Position numbers and translations under genes: made by a program. This document shows, piece after piece, positions 12,372 through 20,155 of a DNA stretch of 64,000 bases. The notes beneath the pieces are model-generated. The model saw only the letters and a list, made by a program, of their open reading frames with translations. It did no database searches and was not told where the DNA came from. The first letter of the stretch is position 1, and every line of letters begins with the position of its first letter. This DNA is from Alteromonas portus (GTDB lineage Bacteria > Pseudomonadota > Gammaproteobacteria > Enterobacterales > Alteromonadaceae). The DNA lies in NCBI RefSeq assembly GCF_005117025.1, contig NZ_SWCO01000007.1, positions 62,001-126,000 of the forward strand, read 5' to 3'.

Positions 12372-12537
12372 ATTGTCGAACGAAAAGTAGTCGTTCACAT
12401 TCTCTTACGTTTATTTTTATTGCTTACGCTGTCGTTAAAGCTTAAGGTTGACGGGATACAAGTGGCTTTAGATATGCTTTTCTAGAGCACTTTACATCAT
12501 TTTAGTGTAAGCATGGCGACCTTTAAAAACAATTTAA

Positions 12538-13473
12538 GTGATGAAACTAAACCCCTATTCGAATGCGCCTAGTAGAGTATCTATAAGAGCATATCCATTT
12601 GTATTGATTATTGCACTGCTCTTGGTACATTATTTGAGCGGGACTTTGGCATTTATTCATGATGGAGGTGTGATAGATCAAAAGGACTTTAATACAGCGG
12701 TTACCATGACGTTGCTTTCTGGGTACTTTTGGTTTTGTTTACAGCTTAATTACAATAATGTACTGAGTACATTAATTTCTATCCTAGTAAAAACCAATCA
12801 ACTGAGCCATTTAAGCCTGCACAGGAAGAAGCTTTCTGCAAAGCTTCAACAGCACAGTATCAATAGCCTAATTATTGCGGTTTTCACTACTGTTATTTAC
12901 GTGATTACAGAAAATTTTTTTCTCTCCGAGTTAAAGTTACATCAATACGCCATTATTGTATGCGCAGTACTTTTTTGGTTCTTCTTTTTTCTTATTCTAA
13001 TCCAGTCGTCATCAAACCTAAGCTATTTACGAGAGCATGTACTCAATCAGACAGAGAGCTACATTGATTATCTCAATTCGCTGTCTTCACTGGCCCGTTT
13101 GTCATTTATGAACGCCACTTTATCTATTGGTGCGTTTTCTCTCTTTCCCATTTTCTGGATTAAGCAAACTGTTCCTCTATTCGAGGTCGTAATCGCTCTG
13201 TTGTTTTTGTGCGTTGTAACATTATATTTATTCCTTCCTGTGTTAAAGCTACATTTCCAATGGGAAGTAGGTAGAAAGAAGCAAAGCAATGAACTTAATA
13301 GGTTGATTAAGGAAGAAGTATCTTTAGAAAAACTAGCACAATATGAACAAGAGCTAGAGAGGATGAGTTTACTGTCGATGAAAATAATCAGGTTTAATGA
13401 CAAAGTAAGATTAATTGCCTGTATTTCATTAATAGCTATCTCTTGGGGTTTTGTTTTGCTCTTTTTTTTCTAG
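12538..13473 (+). CDS. Multi-pass membrane protein of unknown function, paralogue 1
   Basis: A 311-residue hydrophobic protein (310 if ATG 12541 is used instead of GTG 12538) not recognised as a known family. Membrane segments appear near 20-38, 55-75, 107-126, 135-157, 193-210, 213-235 and 293-311, with a charged, probably coiled-coil stretch at about 240-285 before the last segment. Shared with the next gene are DFNTAV..TLLSG (about 51), HRKKLS (about 97) and PIFWI (about 205), so the two are tandem duplicates. It is visibly AT-richer than the atp operon and has no clear ribosome binding site. Transport or signalling roles are equally possible. Confidence 0.8.
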   Translation: MMKLNPYSNAPSRVSIRAYPFVLIIALLLVHYLSGTLAFIHDGGVIDQKDFNTAVTMTLLSGYFWFCLQLNYNNVLSTLISILVKTNQLSHLSLHRKKLSAKLQQHSINSLIIAVFTTVIYVITENFFLSELKLHQYAIIVCAVLFWFFFFLILIQSSSNLSYLREHVLNQTESYIDYLNSLSSLARLSFMNATLSIGAFSLFPIFWIKQTVPLFEVVIALLFLCVVTLYLFLPVLKLHFQWEVGRKKQSNELNRLIKEEVSLEKLAQYEQELERMSLLSMKIIRFNDKVRLIACISLIAISWGFVLLFFF

Positions 13474-13491
13474 TTTCAAAGGTCAATTATA

Positions 13492-14379
13492 ATGACCCTT
13501 AATCAAACTCCTCTTATGAAAAAAACTAATTTACTCGAAAAGATATTCTATCCATTTTTACTTACTACAATATTGATTATATTGCATTTTTTGGGAGGTG
13601 CAATACAACTGGATGTATCCACTGAAGAGGCACAGCGAGACCTGAATACGGCAGTCGGAACATCATTACTTAGTGGCGCTTTTCTATTTTCCATAAGGCT
13701 TATTCAGCAGAGTGTAGCTAAGCATCTCTTGATTATCTTAGATGCAACAGAGAGATGTCATGATTTTTGGATACACAGGAAAGAGTTGTCAGAGCAATTT
13801 AAGAAACATTTGATTTGGTCAATGTCGGTTGGCTTTATAATGCCACTTTTTTATATGCTTACTGAGGGAGTAATTTCGAGAATTAACGAAAAAGAAGTTT
13901 TTATTGTTGCAATGGGGGCTATACCTTTTTGGTTGCTACTGTCTCTGTATATTCTCCAAGTAACCTTCGTTAATCGTCATCTTCGAAAGTTTTTGACTAC
14001 TGATGATGCTGAACTCATTGATCAAATTAAAATGTATGAGAGTGTTATGATTGTGGCGACTGTAACCGCATCTACGACATTATTCATATTCTCAATTATC
14101 CCTGTATTCTGGATAAACTTGCCAATTCACTTGTTTGATATGGTTTTTACTTCCTTATTGTGTTTGTTTTTTACGCTTTTTCTTGTTTCGCCTTTAATTC
14201 AATTTTATCGTAGATTGCAAGAAGTTAAGAAAGTATTGGCAGTAAAACTAGATGAAAGGATTGAGTACTTAATTAAAGAAAGTGTTTTGTCAGAACGAAG
14301 TGAAGAAATAGAGCGACTGCTCAGTGAGAAAGAGAAATACTGTAGTTTTAAATTTGCGGCATGTATAAATAAAAGTTAA
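13492..14379 (+). CDS. Multi-pass membrane protein of unknown function, paralogue 2
   Basis: A 295-residue protein starting 18 bases after paralogue 1, with AAAGG before its ATG. It repeats the same plan: membrane segments near 20-38, 55-75, 105-125, 135-155, 190-210 and 215-235, then a charged helical tail. Shared motifs are DLNTAV..SLLSG, HRKELS and PVFWI. It lacks the final C-terminal membrane segment of paralogue 1, ending FKFAACINKS where the sister continues with about 20 hydrophobic residues. That may reflect a 3-prime truncation. AT-rich; probably cotranscribed with paralogue 1. Confidence 0.8.
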   Translation: MTLNQTPLMKKTNLLEKIFYPFLLTTILIILHFLGGAIQLDVSTEEAQRDLNTAVGTSLLSGAFLFSIRLIQQSVAKHLLIILDATERCHDFWIHRKELSEQFKKHLIWSMSVGFIMPLFYMLTEGVISRINEKEVFIVAMGAIPFWLLLSLYILQVTFVNRHLRKFLTTDDAELIDQIKMYESVMIVATVTASTTLFIFSIIPVFWINLPIHLFDMVFTSLLCLFFTLFLVSPLIQFYRRLQEVKKVLAVKLDERIEYLIKESVLSERSEEIERLLSEKEKYCSFKFAACINKS

Positions 14380-14466
14380 TGTAAAAGTTGTGCATGCTCT
14401 TATATTTTTAAGGGGCGTGATAATAAGCTATACACTAATTGCTTCAAAAGAAATGGAGTTACAACT

Positions 14467-15066
14467 GTGCGAATATACGGCGACACGCGTTCTGGAAACT
14501 GTTACAAGCTCCAATTGCTTCTTTCCATGTTAGGTAAAACCTGCGAATGGATTGATGTGGACATTATGAAAGGAGAAACACGACTACCTACTTTCCTCGA
14601 AAAGTCCCCGAATGGTAAAATTCCGCTGCTTGAATTGGATGATGGCAGGGTGTTGTCGGAGTCGAATGCCATCATGCATTACCTTGCAGCTAACACGCCT
14701 TTCATCCCCTCTTCGCCCTACAGTTTTTCACAGCTTTTACAATGGCAGTTTTTCGAACAATACAGTCATGAGCCTTATATTGCTGTGGCTCGATATATCA
14801 ATATTTATTTAGGACTTCCTGACGACCGCAAAGCTGAATTCGAATCCAAACAAGCCGGTGGTTATCGTGCGTTGGCGGTGATGGAACACCAACTTAGTGC
14901 TACACCGTTTTTACTTGGAGATGCTCTGACCCTTGCAGATATTTCACTGTTTGCTTACACCCATGTTGCTCACGAGGGAGGGTTTGATCTTTCAGCCTAT
15001 CCTGCCATTCGAAATTGGGTAAGTTTAGTCAAAGAGCAAAAAGGCTTCATTCCTATGAGCGTATAG
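14467..15066 (+). CDS. Glutathione S-transferase family protein
   Basis: Cytosolic GST-fold protein of 199 residues. The thioredoxin-like N-terminal domain (1-75) has the glutathione-site pattern SPNGKIPLLEL with cis-Pro near 54, and SESNAIMHYLA near 66. The helical C-terminal domain carries the N-capping motif TLADISLFAYTH. The start is GTG at 14467 behind a GGAG ribosome binding site. The substrate is unknown. It converges on the DTW gene. Confidence 0.9.
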   Translation: MRIYGDTRSGNCYKLQLLLSMLGKTCEWIDVDIMKGETRLPTFLEKSPNGKIPLLELDDGRVLSESNAIMHYLAANTPFIPSSPYSFSQLLQWQFFEQYSHEPYIAVARYINIYLGLPDDRKAEFESKQAGGYRALAVMEHQLSATPFLLGDALTLADISLFAYTHVAHEGGFDLSAYPAIRNWVSLVKEQKGFIPMSV

Positions 15067-15089
15067 CAGCCTCTATACGGCGTTTCAGG

Positions 15090-15671
15090 CTAAAGCTGTC
15101 GTCTATGTGATGTTGGGCCTTGCCACATATCCTGTAGGGCGCTTTGAGCCTTATAGAGTCCGAAAACGTCAATGTTCTCTAAGCATTGTAATGCGTAAGC
15201 GGTTGCTTCAAGTGTTGAAAGCGCATTGTTCAACGTGGTATGGCGAATAGCATAGTTAGAAGGTGGCGCAGAAGCGAAGTGAAGCGCTTGTAAATCTGAT
15301 AGCCATGGGTTCTTCTTAACTAATCCAAACGCTTGTTTCCAACTACCATCTATAAGAATCAAGGTCTTGACCTCAGAGCGTGTTTTGGGGTCTACATTTT
15401 CTATTGGTTTACTACCTTCATTCGGATAAACGAGCACCGAGTGTCGAGGTACACACTGTTCGGAAAAAGATTTCATGCTAGCTTCATCATTAGCAAGAAT
15501 GATGCGCGTCGATGGAATACACAAAGAAACTAATCGTGCGGTGTTTTTTGCATGCAGGGCTTCTTTTTCATGTTGAATGATCACAATATCTAGTGCCGTA
15601 CTCACTGTGTTAATGTGAGCGCATATACAGGTTTTTAGAGGGTATTCACAATGTTCACAATAACGGCGCAT
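15090..15671 (-). CDS. DTW-domain protein, probable tRNA 3-amino-3-carboxypropyl-uridine transferase
   Basis: A 193-residue member of the DTW family, whose E. coli member TapT adds the acp3 group to U47 of tRNA from SAM. The N-terminal zinc-like cysteine set CEHC...CIC is at residues 5-17. The signature is present as LIDGSWKQA (D-G-S-W variant of D-x-T-W) near 107. The C-terminal half has the conserved NNALSTLEA helix. It diverges from the alkyltransferase-like gene. Target tRNA and position are not certain from sequence. Confidence 0.85.
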   Translation of the reverse strand: MRRYCEHCEYPLKTCICAHINTVSTALDIVIIQHEKEALHAKNTARLVSLCIPSTRIILANDEASMKSFSEQCVPRHSVLVYPNEGSKPIENVDPKTRSEVKTLILIDGSWKQAFGLVKKNPWLSDLQALHFASAPPSNYAIRHTTLNNALSTLEATAYALQCLENIDVFGLYKAQSALQDMWQGPTSHRRQL

Positions 15672-15750
15672 AACCTAATTTCTTTTTATCTTCTTGGGGC
15701 TTGAGAGCTCTGGTTTACTGAGTAATTTGATAGATAGGATAATATACAGC

Positions 15751-16089
15751 ATGCCACATGAAGCAGTACAATCTCGCATTGAAAAAACGCTTTCCTTAGT
15801 GCCCGAGGGACATGTAATCAGTTACGCTCTGCTTGCGGATTTGTGTGGATTACCCGGCAGAGCAAGATTGATGGGAAAATGTTTAAAACAAATTGATGCT
15901 AACTACCACTGGCATCGCGTATTGCGCGCAGATGGGAAAATTGCTTTTCCTGCCGGTTCTGATAAAGCGGATGAGCAGCGAGAACGGCTTACTGAGGAAG
16001 GTGTAGTCGTTAAAAACTACCGAGTAAATATGAGAAAATTCGGTTGGACACCAGATTTACACACTATACTAGTAGAGTTAGAGTATTGA
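15751..16089 (+). CDS. Alkyltransferase-like (ATL) DNA-binding protein
   Basis: Related to the C-terminal domain of O6-alkylguanine-DNA alkyltransferase but with the reactive Cys replaced. The PCHRV motif reads YHWHRV, Trp at residue 54. ATL proteins bind O6-alkylguanine and recruit nucleotide excision repair without transferring the alkyl group. GHVISYALLADLCGLPGRAR (17-36) is the helix-turn-helix with the Arg finger. The start is ATG 15751 (112 residues) because AGGA precedes it; an in-frame TTG at 15694 would add 19 residues not typical of the family. Confidence 0.9.
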   Translation: MPHEAVQSRIEKTLSLVPEGHVISYALLADLCGLPGRARLMGKCLKQIDANYHWHRVLRADGKIAFPAGSDKADEQRERLTEEGVVVKNYRVNMRKFGWTPDLHTILVELEY

Positions 16090-16158
16090 GATTTCACTCA
16101 TTTAATATGAGAGCAGTCAGCAAATATATGGCGATTAACGCGGTGCAGTGCATATAAG

Positions 16159-17358
16159 ATGATAAAAAAGATAACGATTGATCAGTTAGTGCCAGGTATG
16201 TTTGTTCATCAAATTTTAGAGCAAAAAGGTGCGTTAACGGTTACGAGCCAAGGTCGTGTTACGTCTGTTGATGTAGTTAAAACACTTAAAAAGCGAGGCG
16301 TAAAGACGCTCGCTATTGATACCGAGAAAGCGTTTACGGTAGAAGCGCCTAGCTCACCAGTTAGTGTTGAAAAGCACCAGGGCTCGTCATATGAACAGCC
16401 GGTTAATTCCAAAAAAGTATCACTCGAAAATGAGCTGGTAAAAGCCGCGAAGCTGCACGAGCAAGGAAAAGCAATTCAAAAGTTGTTACTAGCCAATGTA
16501 CAAAAAGAAACGCCTTTTGATGCAAGTATTCCTAAAGCATTTTCCAATAAACTCGTAGAGTCGGTAGATAGAAACCCCGATGCCCTGCTTTGCCTGACAA
16601 AAATTCGCGAAAAAGACGATTATTTATTAGAACACTCTCTTAACGTTGCAATCCTTTTAGCAAACTTCGGCAAGTTTTTAGGCATGTCAGATGAAGAGGT
16701 TCAAGACCTTTCCTACGCTGGCTTTTTGCATGATTTAGGCAAGATAAAAATTCCTGATGAAATTCTTCATAAACCAGGTCGTTTAACCGATAGCGAAATG
16801 GAGATTATGAAGGGACATGTAAACTACGGCGTAGAATATTTAAAAGACACTGACCTAGGGTCTCCACTGATACAGGCAATTAGTGAGCACCATGAGCGAT
16901 TGGACGGGCTAGGCTACCCTGCTGGAACTAAAGGTGAGGATATTAGCCAAGCGGGTCGAATGCTTGCCATTGCCGACATGTACGATGCACTCACAGCAGA
17001 TCGGGTGTATAAGGCTGGTATGTCTAGCCAAAAGGCGTTCTCTATATTAATGAGTGATGCGCCAGCACGTCTTGATCAGTCACTGGTTCAGAAATTTATA
17101 AAATGCCTAGGGGTTTATCCTGTAGGAAGCCTTGTCTTACTCTCAAATGAAAGGCTAGCTATGGTGCTTGAACAAAAAGCATCCCCGCTTACACCGTTAG
17201 TTAAGGTTTTCTATTCAGTTCGAAATAGTCATTACTTGACGCCAAAAGACATTGACCTTTCTGTAGACAAAACCGTAAGTATAGAAAAAGCGGTTATTGC
17301 TTCAGACTATAAAATCGATGTAAATGGATTTTTCGAGCGCTCGGTTTCAGTTGGTTAA
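16159..17358 (+). CDS. HD-GYP domain cyclic-di-GMP phosphodiesterase
   Basis: A 399-residue protein with an N-terminal DUF3391-type domain (about 1-110, starting KKITIDQLVPGMFV) and an HD-GYP domain (about 130-310). Metal ligands include HD at 191-192 in HDLGKIKIP and the HH pair at 244-245. The GYP signature is at 252-254 in DGLGYPAG. HD-GYP proteins hydrolyse c-di-GMP to pGpG or GMP. No membrane helix, receiver or PAS domain is seen, so it is likely cytosolic. It is monocistronic. Confidence 0.94.
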   Translation: MIKKITIDQLVPGMFVHQILEQKGALTVTSQGRVTSVDVVKTLKKRGVKTLAIDTEKAFTVEAPSSPVSVEKHQGSSYEQPVNSKKVSLENELVKAAKLHEQGKAIQKLLLANVQKETPFDASIPKAFSNKLVESVDRNPDALLCLTKIREKDDYLLEHSLNVAILLANFGKFLGMSDEEVQDLSYAGFLHDLGKIKIPDEILHKPGRLTDSEMEIMKGHVNYGVEYLKDTDLGSPLIQAISEHHERLDGLGYPAGTKGEDISQAGRMLAIADMYDALTADRVYKAGMSSQKAFSILMSDAPARLDQSLVQKFIKCLGVYPVGSLVLLSNERLAMVLEQKASPLTPLVKVFYSVRNSHYLTPKDIDLSVDKTVSIEKAVIASDYKIDVNGFFERSVSVG

Positions 17359-17732
17359 AGCGTCACTTATTGGTGACACAGTGTAGAGTTTACCCAATGC
17401 TGCTGTCATTCCCTTCTACTATCATCCGTAATAGCGTCGTTTTCGTTTAGCTTATGTTCAGCTTATGTCCTATACAATTAAGCGATAACAGTCACAAAAG
17501 AGACGAGGGATTGACCGCTTAATCTCTGTTTTTAAAGTATTATTTTATCACAGATAAAAAGGTAGATTAATGTGCATCACGCCGTGTGCGTTATCCTATC
17601 TTCAATGGATGGAACGTTAATTGCTATCTTTTAACGTAATTAACAAAGGTTTTTATACAAAGCTTGTTGGGAGAGGCGAAGGATTTTAGCCACTTCTCAA
17701 TGCTGAGCTTTTAATTGAAATAAGAGGAAGTT
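17359..17732. other. Intergenic region upstream of the OmpA-like lipoprotein
   Basis: A 374-base gap without a convincing gene. A possible sigma-70 promoter TTAACG (17631-17636), 17-base spacer, TATACA (17654-17659) would give a 5-prime leader of about 65 bases. A short direct repeat AGCTTATGT occurs twice near 17450-17470. Nothing else stands out. Confidence 0.5.
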
Positions 17733-18374
17733 ATGAAAAAGACTCTTGCTGTAAGTTTGATTGCTGCGTCATTAACGGTAGCAGGTTGTGCTACTGATCC
17801 GAACAATACGCAAAAGGGTGCTGCTATAGGTGCGGTCGTGGGCGCATTGCTTGGTAAAGCAACAGGTGATAACGACAAAAGTCGTTACGCGTGGGGCGCT
17901 GCGGTAGGTGCAATTGCAGGTGGTGCGATTGGTAACTACATGGACAAACAGGAAGAAGAGCTTCGAAGCGAGCTTTCTGATACAGGTGTTCAAGTGGTGC
18001 GTGAAGGCGATAATCTACGATTGATCATGCCAGGCGACATCACTTTCGCTACTGATAGTTCTAGCATCAGTCCAAACTTCAATCCGGTTCTTCAAGATGT
18101 GGCCAAAGTCGTGAACAACTATGAAAAAACCGTATTGATGATTAAAGGCCATACTGATGATACTGGTTCAGAGCAGTACAATCAGTCTCTGTCTGAGCGC
18201 CGTGCAGGAGCGGTTAAGAATCTATTGATTAACTATTCTGTAAACCCAACGCGTATCACTACGGTAGGTATGGGCGAATACGCTCCTAAAGTGCCTAACA
18301 ATAGTGCTGCAAACCGCTCGATGAACCGTCGTGTTGAGATGGAAATTCAGCCACTTACACAGTCTAATACCTAA
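17733..18374 (+). CDS. OmpA-family lipoprotein with glycine-zipper domain (YiaD-like)
   Basis: Outer-membrane lipoprotein that probably anchors to peptidoglycan. The signal peptide ends in lipobox LTVAGC with Cys19. A glycine-zipper segment (about 29-68, repeated GAAIGAVVGALLG / GAIAGGAIGN) precedes an OmpA C-terminal domain (about 95-205). That domain holds the peptidoglycan-binding pattern GHTDDTGSEQYNQSLSERRA, with Asp and Arg in the expected places. The 213 residues and architecture match E. coli YiaD. A RAGGAAG-type ribosome binding site lies before ATG. Confidence 0.93.
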   Translation: MKKTLAVSLIAASLTVAGCATDPNNTQKGAAIGAVVGALLGKATGDNDKSRYAWGAAVGAIAGGAIGNYMDKQEEELRSELSDTGVQVVREGDNLRLIMPGDITFATDSSSISPNFNPVLQDVAKVVNNYEKTVLMIKGHTDDTGSEQYNQSLSERRAGAVKNLLINYSVNPTRITTVGMGEYAPKVPNNSAANRSMNRRVEMEIQPLTQSNT

Positions 18375-18392
18375 GTAGCTTGTGTTTAAAAC

Positions 18393-18427
18393 GCAATAAA
18401 AAAGCCCCGCTGGGGCTTTTTTATTGC
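18393..18427. terminator. Bidirectional terminator between convergent genes
   Basis: A perfect 16-base inverted repeat, 18393-18408 with 18412-18427, loop GCT. A6/T6 arms flank AGCCCC/GGGGCT, so both strands end in a T-run. The stop codon of the minus-strand gene (18421-18423) is inside the stem. Confidence 0.93.
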
Positions 18428-18888
18428 GTAGCCTTTATTTGACCTGCAACACTGTCTGCAAGTGCATTGGGAATGGGGATCGTTAGGTGATATTGAGTTA
18501 TTTTCCACATCGCTTCCACTTTAATTAAGACACCCGTGCCACGTGTTTCGCCCAAACTTTCATTATCGAGCAGTTCATCAAACCACGCTACGTCGTGATT
18601 GGGTGAAAAATAAACGTGTCGGTCTCGCGGGTGATATGTCCATCCTTTGCCTTTGTCAAAGTGTGGTTTAGCGTATGTTTTAAACGCCTCTTTGGTCCAG
18701 ACTTCAGTTGCATCGGTGCCAATGAAGATTGCGCTTTCATGGTACAAATCAAAATACTCATCAAAGTTCGCGACAGAAGCGTTGTGGTGTAGGTTATCAA
18801 GCGTTTGATTTACTAAAATACGATCGTCATCCGCTAAGACTGTCGTGGTGACAGCTAGCATAGCCAAACACATGAGTAGATATTTCAT
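18421..18888 (-). CDS. Secreted SnoaL/NTF2-like protein
   Basis: A 155-residue protein with an N-terminal signal peptide (cleavage likely after VLA, about residue 19). The mature part resembles the nuclear-transport-factor-2/SnoaL fold: a helical start, then YHESAIFIGTDATEVWTKEAFKTYA (split near 50-75) and a beta-rich C-terminal half. Such proteins include small hydrolases, isomerases and ligand binders, and no catalytic set can be named here. It converges on the OmpA-like lipoprotein gene across a shared terminator. Confidence 0.78.
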   Translation of the reverse strand: MKYLLMCLAMLAVTTTVLADDDRILVNQTLDNLHHNASVANFDEYFDLYHESAIFIGTDATEVWTKEAFKTYAKPHFDKGKGWTYHPRDRHVYFSPNHDVAWFDELLDNESLGETRGTGVLIKVEAMWKITQYHLTIPIPNALADSVAGQIKATQ

Positions 18889-19108
18889 AGTGGGTCCTTT
18901 TTTGTTCTAGTATTCCTTATTATGCTGTTGAACGCATCATTCTTATATTCAAAGCAAAAGCTGGTAATAAACTTCTGTTATAGCATTGGATCTGTTGTTT
19001 TATTAACGATGCTGTAAGTGATTAAAAGGCGAAGTTTTTTATTTACGTTGTGCTGTCGATATTGCTCAGCTTTAAATTACGCAGCGAATAGATTACGCGA
19101 GTTAGACT

Positions 19109-20110
19109 TTATCCTTCATGCTTTACTGTAGACTCACGCACAACCAAGGAAGGTTCGAAATAATGCTGAACCTCATTAGCCTGTCCGTATACTTTATTCA
19201 GTATGTACTTTGCAGACATTTCAGCCATTTCTGCAATTGGGTTACTCACCGTAGTAAGGCGTGGGAAAACATGGTGGGCAAATACCACGTCATCGAAGCC
19301 GACAATTGATAAGTCTTGAGGGAGGCTCATGCCTAAATCCCTCGCACAGCTTAAAGCTCCCGACGCCATCCAATCGTTGGCGCATACCAAAGCGGTAAAA
19401 GGAATATCACGAGCCATCAGTTCTAACAAACCAACTTTGCCATCTTCTTCAGAATAATCACCGTTAAATATCAACTGTGGATCTACAGGCAATCCTGCTT
19501 CTGACAAGGCGCGTTTATGACCCTGTAGGCGAAGGCTTGCGTCACTTTTGTCTTTAGGTCCAGAGATATAAGCAATGTCTTTATGACCTAGTTCAAGCAA
19601 ATGCCGCGTGGCCAGATACCCACCCTTCTCATTGTCGAGACTGGTGCATGCCTCTGGCAACCCTTCTACCTGTCTGTTAACCAAAGCTACAGGGAGTTTC
19701 GACTGATTTAACTCCAATAGATATTCATCTGATAACGCTTCGGCATGCATGATAAGTGCATCGCAGTTGCGGCTGATAAGGAACTCAACAGCATCTTTCT
19801 CGGTTTCAACACAGTTTTGTCCTACCGAAATAATGACGTGTTTATCGGCGGCACGCAGCGTTGATTCTACTGCTTGCATCAGGTCGCCAAAGAAGGGGGC
19901 GTTTAATTCAGGTACAAGCACACCAATGCTGTCAGTACGGCTGTTTGCCAATGAGCGAGCAACCGAATTAGGACGGTAGTTCAATTCTTTTACCGCTTTG
20001 TCGACTCGCTCTTTCAATACTTTATTGACCGAAGCCTTACCATTTAATACACGGGATACCGTAGATAAAGAAACACCAGCGCGTTCGGCAACTTGATAAA
20101 TGGTGGGCAC
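19109..20110 (-). CDS. LacI-family transcriptional regulator of the beta-glucoside locus
   Basis: A 333-residue repressor. The N-terminal helix-turn-helix IYQVAERAGVSLSTVSRVLN (4-23) and hinge helix NSVARSLA (48-55) are canonical. A periplasmic-binding-protein-like effector domain follows (IGVLVPELNAPFFGDLMQ, VGFDDVVFAHHVFPRLTTV). It is the last gene of a leftward run behind the GH1 and symporter genes. The three AGAAAGCGCTTTCT-type palindromes in the divergent promoter region are its likely operators, implying autoregulation. The inducer is probably the imported beta-glucoside or a product of it. Confidence 0.92.
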   Translation of the reverse strand: MPTIYQVAERAGVSLSTVSRVLNGKASVNKVLKERVDKAVKELNYRPNSVARSLANSRTDSIGVLVPELNAPFFGDLMQAVESTLRAADKHVIISVGQNCVETEKDAVEFLISRNCDALIMHAEALSDEYLLELNQSKLPVALVNRQVEGLPEACTSLDNEKGGYLATRHLLELGHKDIAYISGPKDKSDASLRLQGHKRALSEAGLPVDPQLIFNGDYSEEDGKVGLLELMARDIPFTALVCANDWMASGALSCARDLGMSLPQDLSIVGFDDVVFAHHVFPRLTTVSNPIAEMAEMSAKYILNKVYGQANEVQHYFEPSLVVRESTVKHEG

Positions 20111-20155
20111 GTGATAAGACCTCGTTTTTTAGAACAATCACTTTAACTAACAGTA

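Noticed and set aside
12142..12390. 82-codon frame overlapping the end of atpC
   Set aside because: Mostly a second frame of atpC and continues through its terminator; shadow of a real gene.
18535..18552. CACGTG-centred sequence resembling part of a parS site
   Set aside because: Only the central six bases match; the flanks do not fit TGTTTCACGTGAAACA and it lies inside a coding gene.
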